In this document: positions 38,958-50,400 of the stretch, in pieces
Layout: each line of letters begins with the position of its first letter
How positions within the stretch are numbered: the first letter of the stretch is position 1
Source: Ustilago trichophora
Taxonomy: Eukaryota > Basidiomycota > Ustilaginomycetes > Ustilaginales > Ustilaginaceae
Assembly (NCBI GenBank): GCA_900323505.1
Contig: OOIN01000002.1
Coordinates: 2,480,001-2,544,000 of the forward strand
Direction: 5' to 3'
Length of the DNA: 64,000 nt
Notes under the pieces: generated by a model
What the model was told of the DNA's origin: nothing
The model's input: the letters and a program-made list of their open reading frames with translations, nothing else
Database searches by the model: none
Translations under genes and position numbers: made by a program

Positions 38958-39839
38958 TGCTGGTTGGTATAGCCACTACAGGCTGTTTAGAAGGCCATCC
39001 GAAGAGCGTTGATAACAAGAAGAAAGTTGGTTCAAGTGGAGAAGGCGATCTATGATGGTGGGGGTGACAAAGAAAGAGTAGTCGAATCAAGCACCAAAGC
39101 ACTCAGCTGTAATTAGGTGAATGATTCGGGGTTGCTGGTGTCGATGACTATTGTGGGTGGAAACAAAGGAAGATGAAAGACGCGGATTGGGTGCAGCCCG
39201 AACCCACTTTGACTGGTGGTGGCCTGAGCGGGATGAGATGAAGTACGCAAACCAGAGTTGCGCTGGCTGCTCAGTGCTTATGGGTGTGCTGAGTGGAAAG
39301 AAAGGGAAGGCATGGGTCAGAAGGATCAAGAGCATTCAAGATATTGTCCAGTACGTTTGCGAGCCATGTTTCAAAAAAGATGCAGCGCCCTTTCCCATTC
39401 CTGTGATTCTTTCGATTAGCCATCTGACAGCTGAGTTTTATTTTGATTTTGATTTTTTTCAACAACGGCAGCTTAACAATTATCATTTTTTTTGTGGATT
39501 TTCTGCTCGCACGGTCATTCCAAAGCCAAAATGGACACCAACACATGATTTGCCATGCCATGCCATTCCGTGCCTTGGCCTTGGCTATGCTTCAGTTGCA
39601 CAAGACCCTGGTGTGAATGCCAACTCCACATGAATTGGACCATTCAACCTGCCATCATCTTTCCAGCATCTCCATCTCCATAGGCAGCTACGCCTTTCAC
39701 CACCCGCTTAGCTCTCAGCATCCGGCTTACTCCGTCAAAAGCCCTGTTGGCCTCGACCGTGACTTTAGCGATGAGGTAATCCTTGACAATCGCTCAGATA
39801 CCTTTGCTTGGAGGTGGAGCACGCACAGCGTTTTCAGCA
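38958..39839. other. Divergent promoter region UBE2O-like gene / RAV1
   Basis: A 0.88-kb gap with both starts outward. It has a T-rich segment at 39437-39500 and short direct TGCCA repeats near 39552-39575. No separate gene is seen. Confidence 0.5.
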
Positions 39840-42800
39840 ATGCCGTCCCTGCAGCCTCTGGCAGCTTTTGCAAGGCCATCACAGGTCGTGCTCGGCACCA
39901 CCCACTATTACGACCCACAGCCAGGAAGCTCAACACATGCAACCATCCGGCACCAACCACAACCACGCGACAATGTCAGCTATCTTGCAGGCAGGCAGGC
40001 CAGAGACAGCCTCATCGTCCAAGCCAGCTTCGACCAAGTCTGCATTCTCTCTCGAGATCAGCGCTTCGACCAAGCACTTCCATTCTGGGATGCTTTTTCT
40101 GGATCCCAAGGCACTCATCAGTGCGTCACTTGCACCGCAGTCGGCCTCTCGGCTGATCTCGACCACATCTTTCTCGCGGCTGCTATGGACCATCGTATAG
40201 CTCTCTGGTGCGCTCCCGCATCCTCATCAACATCCTCGCGCAAGTGGAAGGTCCACTCTACACTCACCATCAACGACGGCCTTGTCACCACCCTCGACAT
40301 TGTCAATGGACAGCTCCTCACCGGCTCTACCGCCAGCCTAGCGCTTTGGAGACTCGACTCTTCCGACATTCCCATCTGGAGGCGCTTCTGGACCAAATCC
40401 GTCCCTGCCCCAATCATGATTGCCAAATTCTCACCAGACGCTACCAGCATCGCAGCAGTCGCCCAAGGTGGCCAGAACGTTCTCCTCTGGCAGTATCAAC
40501 CAAGAGCCAACAAACCTCCAGTCTTACAGCAGCGTCTCTACCATGCACGTTCCGTCACCAATCTCTTCTGGAGGCAACCCCCAGAGCAAAACAGCCAAGC
40601 TGATGTCTTGGTCTCATTCGCTTCAGACGGCGTCGCTCGCGTCTGGGCTCCAGTTATTGATGAACCAACACAACTTCGTCTCTGGTGCAGCGTCCAAGGC
40701 CCTCGTTCAGCTGCTCCTACTACACGCCCGCAAGAAGCCTTTTTTCTCGACCCATACATCGTGTCTTCAGCCTTGCGTACCAATGTCAGCATTTTGCAAA
40801 AAGAGATTCAGATGGCCGAGCTGGGCGTCGGCAGCTCCACCCAGCTCAATGCACACATCTTGGAGATGGAGATGGATTTAAAGCGCACAAGGTTGCGGCG
40901 TCTCGAGCAGCTTGCCAACGAGACTCCAGACATGTTCATATCGTTCGACAACGATAGTTTCGTCAGCTTGACAGCCGTTGCCAACATCGATCGTCGACCG
41001 CCCACGCTTCTGCAAACACTGACCGTGCTGCGCATACCTTTTGCTCTACCCAACAATGCGACCGCAATTACTTCAGTCAAGGCTCTTCCGCTTCACGTTG
41101 CCCCACACTCTGCGAGCACAGTGCCGATGCTCACACTGCATGTGCAGTTCAGCGGCGGCGCCTCTACCACCTACGCTATCAACCCAGCAACATTCTTCGA
41201 CGGAAGAGGCTCGGGTATCGAAGCAGATACCCGTCATCCTTGTGGACCACCGCCATCATCGGATGCACTTGCCCGACCAACTCGCCGCCACACGAGCCGA
41301 ATCGAGTCTTTGCACAGGTCAGGGGATGGAAATATGCTGCTCAGTGCGTCGGCCAACGAGACAATCGCCTGGACTTTGGACGCAACGCGAGCACGCCCGA
41401 CAGGGCAGCTTTATTGCACAGACACGATACGACCAGCTGCTGTACTCGTGGCGTCCTCATGGGATGGTTCGCTCACATCACAGGTATTCAGAGATGGAAC
41501 AGGCGAAGTTTGTAGGATGTCAGATGGGGCAAAGACTCGATTCGTGTCCGACGGCAACGTTCGACATCTGGCCCTGAGCTCGTTTAACGGATTCAATGTC
41601 CTCTTTGCGGTATTCAGCTCTGGAGAAGTACGATCCTGGAAGGTGGAGTCGACAGGGGCTTTCCACATTGCACCGCAACACACATCGCGCCTCTGGACTG
41701 ACAGTGACAAGAACAGACGCCTGCTCTCTGCAGACTCAATCAACGACCTCAACCTTGTTACTTCCGACTCTTCTGGTGTCGTCGAAGTACGCAAAGCAGC
41801 GCGCCATCCTTCCGACGAGCTTCAGTGGAGTCTTGTGGCTTCCTTCCGCAATACCTCAGGTCTACCTCAGCTGGTACGCTCCAGTACCAACGGTCTCATT
41901 GCGGTCGTTTATCGCGACGACCAAGGCAAGCAGACACTCGTCGTCTTCAATTCAAAGACCACATCCTTGAATTCGGGCGAGGAGCATCGGCAAAGCCTCG
42001 ACGCGGAAGACACGATCATTGCATTGGACTGGTCACCTTCATCACTGTCATGCAACGCCCTGGCCGTGGCATTCGAGCACCACGTCGACATCATTGCTCC
42101 GGGTCGCTTCTCAACATTTGAGAAGACTGATGGCAGCGCTGGGCCACAGTGGCAGCATCTGGTTCGTCTGAACCTTCGCAGCTGCACTCCAAGCTCAATC
42201 CGTGCTGCTTGCTGGCTCGGCTCGGAACAGCTTGCCATTGCTTCCGGCTCGGTGTTGTTCCTGTTTGGTCCATGGCTGCAGACAAGCCTGGAGGATGCGA
42301 CACGATCCGACTCAACCCACCTGTCCGAGCTCATTGCCGAGGTCGGTGGGCCCGTTGTGCAGTATCATCCCACATTTTTGCTTCAGTGTGCAATCTGGGG
42401 CAAGTTGGGCTTGGCAAAGGCCATCATCGGCAACCTTGAGAAGGCTGCTCTGGCATGCAATGAGCAAGATGTAGCCGACACGTGGGTGTACGAAGAGATC
42501 TCGCTCGACGCTGTGCTGCGGGACGACTCCAAAGCAGATGCTGGCGAACTTAGACTGATTGCACCGAAACTCGGCACAATGCGCAGCAGCATCTTTGACG
42601 AGCCGGGGCCTTCGGACAGTCAGGAAGAGGGAGATTGCTTCTCGAGTGAGAGGCTCGGCAAGCTCGCCCGCCACCTGGAAGAGATCCATCCTCCCCACCT
42701 CTCGCCCTCGGATCTTCACATGCTCGCCAGCTTGATCAAGACCATTGGCGAAGCCGTTCGCGAACACAGAAGCCTGGATGCTTCCGGACTGCGGTATATG

Positions 42801-44339
42801 CTCGCTCTACGTCAGATGATCAACGGAAGCGAGCGATCATCCAACGCGGATAGCGGTACGGATGCTCGACTCAGTTACCGCGACTATTTGTGGGCCTTCC
42901 ACAGCGATAACCAAGAGACCTTGCTCGCTGCCATTGAGACAACCTATCGAAACAAGCTTGACTGGCCCGTAGCGCGTTCCACGGGTATCTTTATCTGGCT
43001 CAAGAACCCACAAGCACTACGTACTCAAGCGGAAGCAGTTGCGCGGGCACAATTCATGTCAGGCGAGGATCGCGATCCAGTTAAATGTTCGCTGCTCTAC
43101 TTTGCGCTCGGCAAGCGAAAGGTGGTCCAAGGACTTTGGCGTCAAGCCGTATGGCACCCGGAGCAGAAAAAGATGCTGCAATTCCTCTCGCATGACTTTG
43201 ACGAAGAGCGCTGGAAGACTGCAGCTCAGAAGAACGCTTTCGCACTGTTGAGCCAGCGACGCTACGAGTTTGCGGCGTCGTTCTTCATGCTCGGCGAAAG
43301 CCTGAGGGACGCTGTCAATGTTTGCGTTCGCAATTTGGACGATCTGCCACTGGCAATTGCCCTGGCCAGGATCAAGGAGGGTGGTGATGACGGACCGGTC
43401 TTTATCGATCTTCTCAAAACGAGGGTGCTGCCTCTGGCATTCGAACGTGGTGATCGCTGGATGGGCAGCTGGGCTTTCTGGATGCTCAAGCGTCGAGATC
43501 TTGCCGTTCGAATCATTGTCACACCCCTTCGAGACTTGCTGACGGATGAAGGCGTTTCCAGCTTGCTCGGCTCCAGCGTCGCTTGCGGCAATGACAGCTA
43601 CAACGACCCTGCGCTGGCCTTGCTGTTCCAGCAGCTTCGGTCCAAATCGCTGCAGACGATCAAAGGTCTATACGATATCCCAGAGAAAAAGGTCTTCGAC
43701 TTTGTGCTCAACACCAACAGAGCATTATGCCGGATGGGTTGCCATTCGATTGGCCTCAGTCTGTTGCGAAATTGGCAGTTCGAGCCGCCTTCTGTGTCGA
43801 GCTCTTCAACCCTCTTTCATCGGGTGTCGAAGCACGATTTGCAGACGCTCTCACGGGTGGACGAAGCAATGTTGGCAGAGAACACGGATGCGTTCAGCGA
43901 ATTGCGCCTTTCAGGGCAAGGTGAAGCAGCTTGGACCAGCCCAACGAATCTTCGCCGACGCACCTCGCAAAGCACAATCTCACCCCCGAGCAGCCCGAGG
44001 ATGCATCGACGCCGAAGCAGTCTATTGCAGAGGCGATCGAGCATCATCAACGATCTCGACATTGGTGCCGCAGTAGCGGCTAGGCAGGATGACAAGGTTG
44101 ACTCGACCGACGCAAAAGTCTCAAATTTTCACTCTGTGGAAACATCAAAGCCTCAGACCGCCCTGAGCGAAGAACCTTCCAGCATCGTCAACGGTGCCTA
44201 TGGTCAGGCGGCTGAAAGCGAGGTCAAAGCCGATGCATCAGAGCCCAAAAAGAAGGGCATCAGCATCTTTAAAAGTGCCGCGGCGAGCAACAGCCAACAG
44301 GGTGCGCAGGAGTTTGACTTTGGCAGTTTCGGCTTTTGA
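39840..44339 (+). CDS. RAV1: RAVE complex subunit Rav1 (DmX/rabconnectin-3 family)
   Basis: Single exon, 1,499 residues from the first ATG at 39840; the frame is open a little farther upstream only from a TTG at 39783. The first 650 residues are WD-type beta-propeller repeats (ALWCAPASS, SLALWRLDSSDIPIWRRFW, VLVSFASDGVARVW). Residues about 700-1340 are the Rav1 C-terminal helical region, with LSYRDYLWAFHSDNQE, then LDWPVARSTGIFIWLKN and CSLLYFALGKRKVVQGLWR. The tail is Ser-rich with a Lys-rich end. With Rav2 and Skp1, Rav1 reassembles V1 onto Vo of the vacuolar ATPase after glucose return. An upstream short exon cannot be excluded. Confidence 0.94.
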   Translation: MPSLQPLAAFARPSQVVLGTTHYYDPQPGSSTHATIRHQPQPRDNVSYLAGRQARDSLIVQASFDQVCILSRDQRFDQALPFWDAFSGSQGTHQCVTCTAVGLSADLDHIFLAAAMDHRIALWCAPASSSTSSRKWKVHSTLTINDGLVTTLDIVNGQLLTGSTASLALWRLDSSDIPIWRRFWTKSVPAPIMIAKFSPDATSIAAVAQGGQNVLLWQYQPRANKPPVLQQRLYHARSVTNLFWRQPPEQNSQADVLVSFASDGVARVWAPVIDEPTQLRLWCSVQGPRSAAPTTRPQEAFFLDPYIVSSALRTNVSILQKEIQMAELGVGSSTQLNAHILEMEMDLKRTRLRRLEQLANETPDMFISFDNDSFVSLTAVANIDRRPPTLLQTLTVLRIPFALPNNATAITSVKALPLHVAPHSASTVPMLTLHVQFSGGASTTYAINPATFFDGRGSGIEADTRHPCGPPPSSDALARPTRRHTSRIESLHRSGDGNMLLSASANETIAWTLDATRARPTGQLYCTDTIRPAAVLVASSWDGSLTSQVFRDGTGEVCRMSDGAKTRFVSDGNVRHLALSSFNGFNVLFAVFSSGEVRSWKVESTGAFHIAPQHTSRLWTDSDKNRRLLSADSINDLNLVTSDSSGVVEVRKAARHPSDELQWSLVASFRNTSGLPQLVRSSTNGLIAVVYRDDQGKQTLVVFNSKTTSLNSGEEHRQSLDAEDTIIALDWSPSSLSCNALAVAFEHHVDIIAPGRFSTFEKTDGSAGPQWQHLVRLNLRSCTPSSIRAACWLGSEQLAIASGSVLFLFGPWLQTSLEDATRSDSTHLSELIAEVGGPVVQYHPTFLLQCAIWGKLGLAKAIIGNLEKAALACNEQDVADTWVYEEISLDAVLRDDSKADAGELRLIAPKLGTMRSSIFDEPGPSDSQEEGDCFSSERLGKLARHLEEIHPPHLSPSDLHMLASLIKTIGEAVREHRSLDASGLRYMLALRQMINGSERSSNADSGTDARLSYRDYLWAFHSDNQETLLAAIETTYRNKLDWPVARSTGIFIWLKNPQALRTQAEAVARAQFMSGEDRDPVKCSLLYFALGKRKVVQGLWRQAVWHPEQKKMLQFLSHDFDEERWKTAAQKNAFALLSQRRYEFAASFFMLGESLRDAVNVCVRNLDDLPLAIALARIKEGGDDGPVFIDLLKTRVLPLAFERGDRWMGSWAFWMLKRRDLAVRIIVTPLRDLLTDEGVSSLLGSSVACGNDSYNDPALALLFQQLRSKSLQTIKGLYDIPEKKVFDFVLNTNRALCRMGCHSIGLSLLRNWQFEPPSVSSSSTLFHRVSKHDLQTLSRVDEAMLAENTDAFSELRLSGQGEAAWTSPTNLRRRTSQSTISPPSSPRMHRRRSSLLQRRSSIINDLDIGAAVAARQDDKVDSTDAKVSNFHSVETSKPQTALSEEPSSIVNGAYGQAAESEVKADASEPKKKGISIFKSAAASNSQQGAQEFDFGSFGF

Positions 44340-44681
44340 GCTGTTGTTTCTCGTGGATGCTCTTTCTCCTCCTCTTTTATGCAATAGAATAGGCTTCTCA
44401 CCGAAAAATGAATCCTTGTGCTGAGACTGTGTAGCCGAAGAGGGCATCTGCGGTTGTGTCACGCTACTCCTGCAAGTAGGTGATGTGTTTCAAGAGCTTG
44501 CAAGTGGGTGCGGCAGACGAAAGTGGAGAGGAAGCAATGTGTATTTATTTTGCCATAAAGCGAATCCGGGGTTTACAGAGTCTCGTAGACCAATGTCTGG
44601 CATCTTCAAGACGGCATCGTCAGAGCGCTAGATGTCAAGTCGTGTGGTGTCGGCGTGATGATTGCGATGGGGAAGGCCAAT
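44340..44681. other. Convergent spacer RAV1 / ACP1
   Basis: A 342-bp gap between two stops containing the two 3' UTRs. Nothing else is seen. Confidence 0.6.
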
Positions 44682-45397
44682 TTACACAGCCTCGGGCGAC
44701 TTGGCAATGTAGTCGATGGCTTGTTGCACGGTGGTGATGTTGTCAGCCTCCTCATCGGGGATCTCCTGTTGGATTAGGGCGAGTGAAAAGAAAGAGCACT
44801 CGGGGTCAGTAGGTGTGCGGCGATTAGGGAATGTCAAGTGATGACAAGATGAGGGTGCTTACGATGGTGAACTCCTCCTCGATGGCCATAACGACCTCAA
44901 CGGCGTCGAGGGAATCCAAACCGAGGTCGGTGGTGAAGGAGGAAGTGGCAGCGACCTGAGTTGGAGTGCAAATTGCAAACAATGAGAGAAACAGCGTGTC
45001 AGTTGAGTAAGTCAAATCTGTACAGTGTGCCAATAGTAGTTATGCTGTTCTGCGCTGCTGTAGCTGTAGCTGTAGCTAATCGCTCGGCGCGGTTTCGTCT
45101 CTCGAAAGCTATCGGAAGCTTTTCAAAGTACTGTGTTGATCTGATGTCGAGACACGGGGGAGAGAGAGAGAGGAGATGATGGAGAAGTTGAAAACGCACC
45201 TTGCTGGGGTCAACCTTCTCAAAAGTCTTGAGGACGTCGACGATCCTGGTTTCGATGTCAGACTTGGAGAGACCTGCAGAAGCGGCGTAGAATCGAACAG
45301 GTGCGAAGCGAGGGGTCATGATGGCGGGGCGTGCAAGAGCCATGGGAGCACGAGCTCGGACGAGCGAGGCGGCGGCGGTTCGGAGTGCGGCAACCAT
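44682..45397 (-). CDS. ACP1: Mitochondrial acyl carrier protein (3 exons)
   Basis: Exons 45397-45200, 44955-44863 and 44765-44682 join in frame to 124 residues. Introns are 244 and 97 nt with GTGCGT and GTAAGC donors. Residues 1 to about 38 are an Arg/Ala-rich mitochondrial presequence. The carrier domain has the DLGLDSLDAVEVVMAIEEEF signature; Ser81 is the phosphopantetheine attachment site, right after the first intron. The end EADNITTVQQAIDYIAKSPEA matches the family. mtACP serves mitochondrial fatty-acid (octanoate/lipoate) synthesis, is the NDUFAB1 subunit of complex I in fungi that have it, and binds LYR proteins in Fe-S and ribosome assembly. It is divergent from the bL17m gene. Confidence 0.95.
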
Positions 45398-45983
45398 TTT
45401 GACGAATGTATATATATGTGTGTGTGTGTGCGTTGGGGGAAAGAGAGATATATGCAACGAATGGGGTGTTGGTGGTAGACGATGATGATGATGGGGCGGA
45501 AGTAGCGCTGGTTGCGATGGCGACGAGAATCCAAAATTTGGCTGGCTGGGCTTTGCCAATATTCCAAAGATCATTCAATCTGTCTGACAGAGAGAGAGCT
45601 CAGACGCTCAGCACCAATCCCAATTTTGGGAAATAGATCGGGTATCGAGCCCGATCGGAGTGGGTTGCATCTTGCTGAGAATTGTGAGCTGATCGAGCGG
45701 TGTGTGCGCCATTTGAAATCAGTCAAAAGTGGAGGATTTGAAGCAGATCGGGGGATTTGGCGTTCTCTTCGAAATTTGGTCAGCCAAAGTACAGTACAGA
45801 GAAGCTTTCCGTTCAAGCCCGCATCTCTCACTCGACCGAGAACAATTTCCAAAGCAACAAGGCTTTTGAGAAGAACAGAGTTGGAAGCAACATCAAATTT
45901 GACCTGTTCAACACCGACAAGCTTCTCCTCATCATCACTACCGGCCTTCATCCAGTCTTCTCCACAATCTTTGTCGCAACAAG
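45398..45983. other. Divergent promoter region ACP1 / bL17m
   Basis: A 586-bp gap between two genes for mitochondrial proteins. A short (TATA)(TG)n run at 45409-45430 abuts ACP1, and two overlapping GTACAG steps lie at 45789-45799. Confidence 0.6.
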
Positions 45984-46853
45984 ATGAAGGGTCTCGCATT
46001 CCGAAAGCTGGGCAGGACATCCTCGCACCGAAATCATCTGCTCCGAAACTTGGTCTCGTCTCTCATCCAGCATGAACGTATCTCCACCACAGTAGCAAAA
46101 GCCAAAGAAGCCGCTCGCGAGGCGGAAAAAATCATCACTCTCGGCAAGCGCGGTACCGTTCAAGCAGGCTACGGTGCACGAGGATACCTCTTCTCCCAAG
46201 AAGAGACCTTGCCAAAGCTCCAAGAGCTAGCACAGCGCTACGCCAATCGTCCAGGCGGATACACACGCATTCACCTCCACGGCAACAGGAAGGGCGACCA
46301 TGCTCCCCGAGCCATCCTCGAGCTGGTCGACAATCCCTTCGACCTTCGCATGCAGATGACAGCACGCACCCTTGCAAAGGAGGTCTACGACCGCATCGCC
46401 AAGCGCGGTGGAGACGACCTTCTCACAGGACGACAGTTTGATATCTCCAACATGGAGCAGGACGAGCGATTCAACCCCATCACACGCAAAAACATCACCA
46501 AGGTGGTGCAATACGGAGGAATGGAGGCGAGAGAGAAGCTGGTTAGCATGGCACAGGATCATCTCTTGCGGCTCAAGGCAACGGTGGCAGTCGAGGGCCC
46601 ACGACGCATTGATGAGGACAAGATGCAGAGTTGGGGTGACAACAAGCCGCGAGGTCGTCTCTTTACCAAGCCCATGGCTGGTCAGAGGCCACTGGCGGGT
46701 CAGGAAGGTGAAGATCAGCCTGCTCCATTACCGGGAAAGAACCGAAACTCGGTCATTCGTATCGGAAAGGGCGCCTTCGCAAAGCGTCTCAACTATCGCA
46801 AGGTCTCCATGCCCAACTCGACATCAGCCAGGGGACCGAGCGCCCAGGCATAG
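45984..46853 (+). CDS. MRPL8: Mitochondrial large-subunit ribosomal protein bL17m
   Basis: Single exon, 289 residues. The first 120 residues are the bacterial L17 core: KLGRTSSHRNHLLRNLVSSLI, then ERISTTVAKAKEAAREAEKIITLGKRG and the GGYTRIH strand. As in other fungal mitochondrial homologues, a 160-residue C-terminal extension follows (rich in Arg, Gly and Gln). No separate presequence is apparent, which is usual because the basic L17 N-terminus can target by itself. Yeast MRPL8 is the counterpart. Confidence 0.95.
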   Translation: MKGLAFRKLGRTSSHRNHLLRNLVSSLIQHERISTTVAKAKEAAREAEKIITLGKRGTVQAGYGARGYLFSQEETLPKLQELAQRYANRPGGYTRIHLHGNRKGDHAPRAILELVDNPFDLRMQMTARTLAKEVYDRIAKRGGDDLLTGRQFDISNMEQDERFNPITRKNITKVVQYGGMEAREKLVSMAQDHLLRLKATVAVEGPRRIDEDKMQSWGDNKPRGRLFTKPMAGQRPLAGQEGEDQPAPLPGKNRNSVIRIGKGAFAKRLNYRKVSMPNSTSARGPSAQA

Positions 46854-47496
46854 GAAAATTATACTCACATGTCCCCGCACTTCAAGCCACCTCTCAGAAG
46901 GAACACGACTGTCTGTATGAGGAGCCTCACGTCCACACTACTACTGTAAACTAGACTTTTCTCCCGCTATGATCAAAATGGGATTGGTAACCCACACACT
47001 TGCATTTTTCGCTGCTCTGTCTTCTGAGGTCATGCCCTAGTCTGCAGTGTCTTTGCTACCATGATGACAATATGTTGATGCCTTCGCCTTCAGCATGTGA
47101 CGCAGCCAAGCACGAGTTGGATGAAAGCAAAAAGTAGAGCGTTGACCTTGTGCTTCCGAGACCCGTGTGACTGTCGCTTGATTTTGGTTCTATCAACGAG
47201 CCAAAATAGGCTTATTTAGAGCACCAAAAAAAAAAAAAAAAATCCCGACAGTGGGTGCACGCGACCGAAGCAAATCTTCCGAAGCGACTTTATGTCTTTT
47301 GACCCTTACCTCATCTTTACTCTTACACCTTTCACCAGCTTCATCCATCACCTCCTATGTTCTTCAAACCCAACCAATGAATCGTGCAACTTGAAAGATA
47401 CTTAGCATCATCACAGCCGACTAGCGCAATAAGGCGCTTCGATCACTTTATCAGCTGCATGGCCCTGATATTGGCTCAGCGGTAGCCGGGACCGAG
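46854..47496. other. Intergenic spacer, 0.64 kb
   Basis: Lies between two plus-strand genes and includes an A-rich run at 47226-47242. It should hold the bL17m 3' UTR and the promoter of the next gene. No gene is seen. Confidence 0.5.
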
Positions 47497-50400
47497 ATGC
47501 TCGGCGGTCCGCGGGTCGCCGCAAAGGTTGGAAGAGGGGCGCTGCCAAGTAGCTCAAATGCGCTCTTGAGAATACGGGGTGCATATCTGGAGACATTGCT
47601 GCCGACGTTCCTCTGCCCAGCTATCGAGTCTGCTTCATCGACAAATGGAGCTCAATCAATAGCAGGACCTTCTTCTTCCTCAAGCTCCCATGCGCTCGTT
47701 AGAAAGTCACACCTTCACACAGCCCCAACAAAAGCACGACCTACCACAACACACAGCGTGACACTAACTGCTGCCTCTCAACAAAGCTACTCGTCTCAAG
47801 CAGCCTCCGCTGCGGTTTCAGAATCAGCCAATGTCTACGCAACCTCGTCGGGAGGTCAGTCGCAGATCTATCATCGAAATCAACATGCCGCGCACCAGAC
47901 CGGAAACTCTCATCTCGATCAACATGAGCGCTCCGTCAAATCCTCAGCCGCATCTTCCGACTGGCGACGAAAGTTCCCCATCACCAGATGGCGACGAGAC
48001 ATCGACTTTAACCGATACAGCGAGCCCTTGAAGCGCCGACTCCTCCCCGAAGACGCACCAGCATTGTATGAAGACGAGATCAAAGCTTCTGCAGCATGGC
48101 TTCCCGAATCACAATGGACACTCGCCGTCGCTGAAGACTATCCTTTACGGCACGAATTGTTCCTAATTCTCGACAGCTTGGACGACATTGTACAGAGTGC
48201 TTCCGACCCAGAATGCGCCGAAATGCTTGCCGAGACGCTTCGGCAGGCGAGAGACTTGATCTGGTTCAATCCAAATCATCCCATACAAGGCGACCAGGAC
48301 AGGGACGTGGCGTTGTACCTCGCAGGCAAGGTGGCCGACACCTATGTCAAGCTCGACGCCGAAGACTCGATGGATCGACTTATGACCTTCCTCGACTATG
48401 TTCGATCGCAGCTCGGGGTGCTTCCTCTGCCGTGCTTCCATACTTTGGCTGCAAAATTGGGCATCACGAGACGCTACGATGCGGTGCTCGAGCTTTGCCA
48501 AGTCGCCCAAGCGGACCATGGAGGCAAGGCCGATGCCGAACTCCTCCACCTTCGCCTACGCGCACTGATCGCGCAGACCAAGAGCATCGATCTCACCCGA
48601 TACTGGGATCTATATGCCGACGCTGGTGTCTCGGTTCCGCGCAAGACTTTCGATCTTCTCTTGCGCACTCATGTGCGCCGAAGGGACGTTGAACAGGTGA
48701 ATCAGGTGCTCGAAACAATGCCCCAGCACGGCTACGAGGTTGACGCCAGGGTGTGGCTCACCATTCTACGTGGCTTTCAGAGCTTTCGCCCGACTCTGGC
48801 GGCGATGCTGAGACGCGATGCAAAGATCGTCCAGAGTCCCACGCTCAATGTGGTCAATCGAATGCTAGTTATGCTATCCAATGAGCTGGATGTGGACGGT
48901 GCGCTGATGGTGTTGCGCATCTTCAATATCCCTTCCATTAGTAAATTCGAGGATGTTGGGCCAGCTTCGCAGGAGAGTGGTGGTCCGTGGGTCATCAATG
49001 GGCCTAGTCCGCAACCGACTGCGCAGACGTATGCTATCTTGACGAACATGGTTGGTCGACTGGGACGTTACAACGAGGCTCTCTCCTTTTTCCGATTGGC
49101 CATCTCTGCTCCTGATACTGCAGATGGCTCGACCAGGGAGGCCCTGCAACAAGCCTCTTCGTCCGTGATGGAAGCCTTCCTCAACGCTGGGCACCCTGTC
49201 CTCGCAATGTCCTTTGCTGCTGAGGTGCTCGGCCTTCCCTTCTTCGGCGTCCGAGACGGCAAAACCGCACCCACGAAGGACTTTAAGATCTCTGCTTCAC
49301 CTCAAGTCAGGATCCCAGCTACAACAGTCCACTATCGGATTCTTCTCGAATGTGCATCTGCCATGAGATCTGCTGACTCTACGAGAAGAATCCTTGTGCA
49401 CCTGTTAGCACAAGGTCATCAGATTGATGACAAAGTGCTCAAAGGTTTGGCTCGTCTCATCTTTTCTACCATCGACAAGGATGCGCTCGAGTCAATCCGT
49501 GTCATCCGACGGCTGATTCCTCTTCGTGCGACGGGTCCGCATGACGAACGTGAGCAACGATTGGACACGTTGTCGGACTTGCTGCAGCGTCTTGGCACCG
49601 CAGAAAGAATCATGATTGCATCGCAACATTCGACGGATCTCTACCGCGAAACCGATGCTGTTGGCAGCAATTCCAAGAGCGCCACGTCCGCCCAGGACAC
49701 CATCAAGTTGAGGAGCAAGGAACACGCTTCGAAAGACGAGTTGAGGGATTGGCTGATCAAGGACTCATCTGCACTCTTCCGCAGCGCAGCTCTGAGTCAG
49801 CATGCCAACGCCAACGCCGACGTCGACGGACCTGCCCTGGCGAAGGAGCTGAGCCGTCCTCTCTCACCGGAAGCCTATGCCCTCCGCATTCGCGTCTACG
49901 CAGTGGTGCGACGCGACTACGAATCGGCACAAAAAGTGTACCATGCCATGCTGGCACACCGCGTCAAACCCACAATGATGCACATTGCCCCACTCATCGA
50001 GGGTCTCACCGCCGTCGGCAAGCTCAAGGAAGCCCAGCTGCTGAAGCGCAATGCCAAACAAGTGACCGGATTCCAGCCCACGCTACGCATCCACACTGCC
50101 CTTATTCGAGCTTACGTCCGCTCGGGAGACAGCGCCGCAGCACGGGCCGAGATCCAAGAACTCACCCAAAATGGCTACGAGATCGACGATACCATTGCCA
50201 ACATTATCGAAGCTGCCCAGTCCGGGCGACGGAACTTTGCGCTAGTGGAGCGGCCGATCAACGAAAAGGACAGTCACAGCGTCGCGACCCGCTTCCACAC
50301 ACTCATGCGCATGCGGCGCTATCTCGCCGCACAAGAGTTGCTGCAAACTGCGCTCGACTCTGGCATGCGATTGGACAAGGTGCTGCACGACCTGGCCAGG

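Noticed and set aside
39783..39839. N-terminal extension of Rav1
   Set aside because: Starts with TTG; the first ATG in frame is at 39840.
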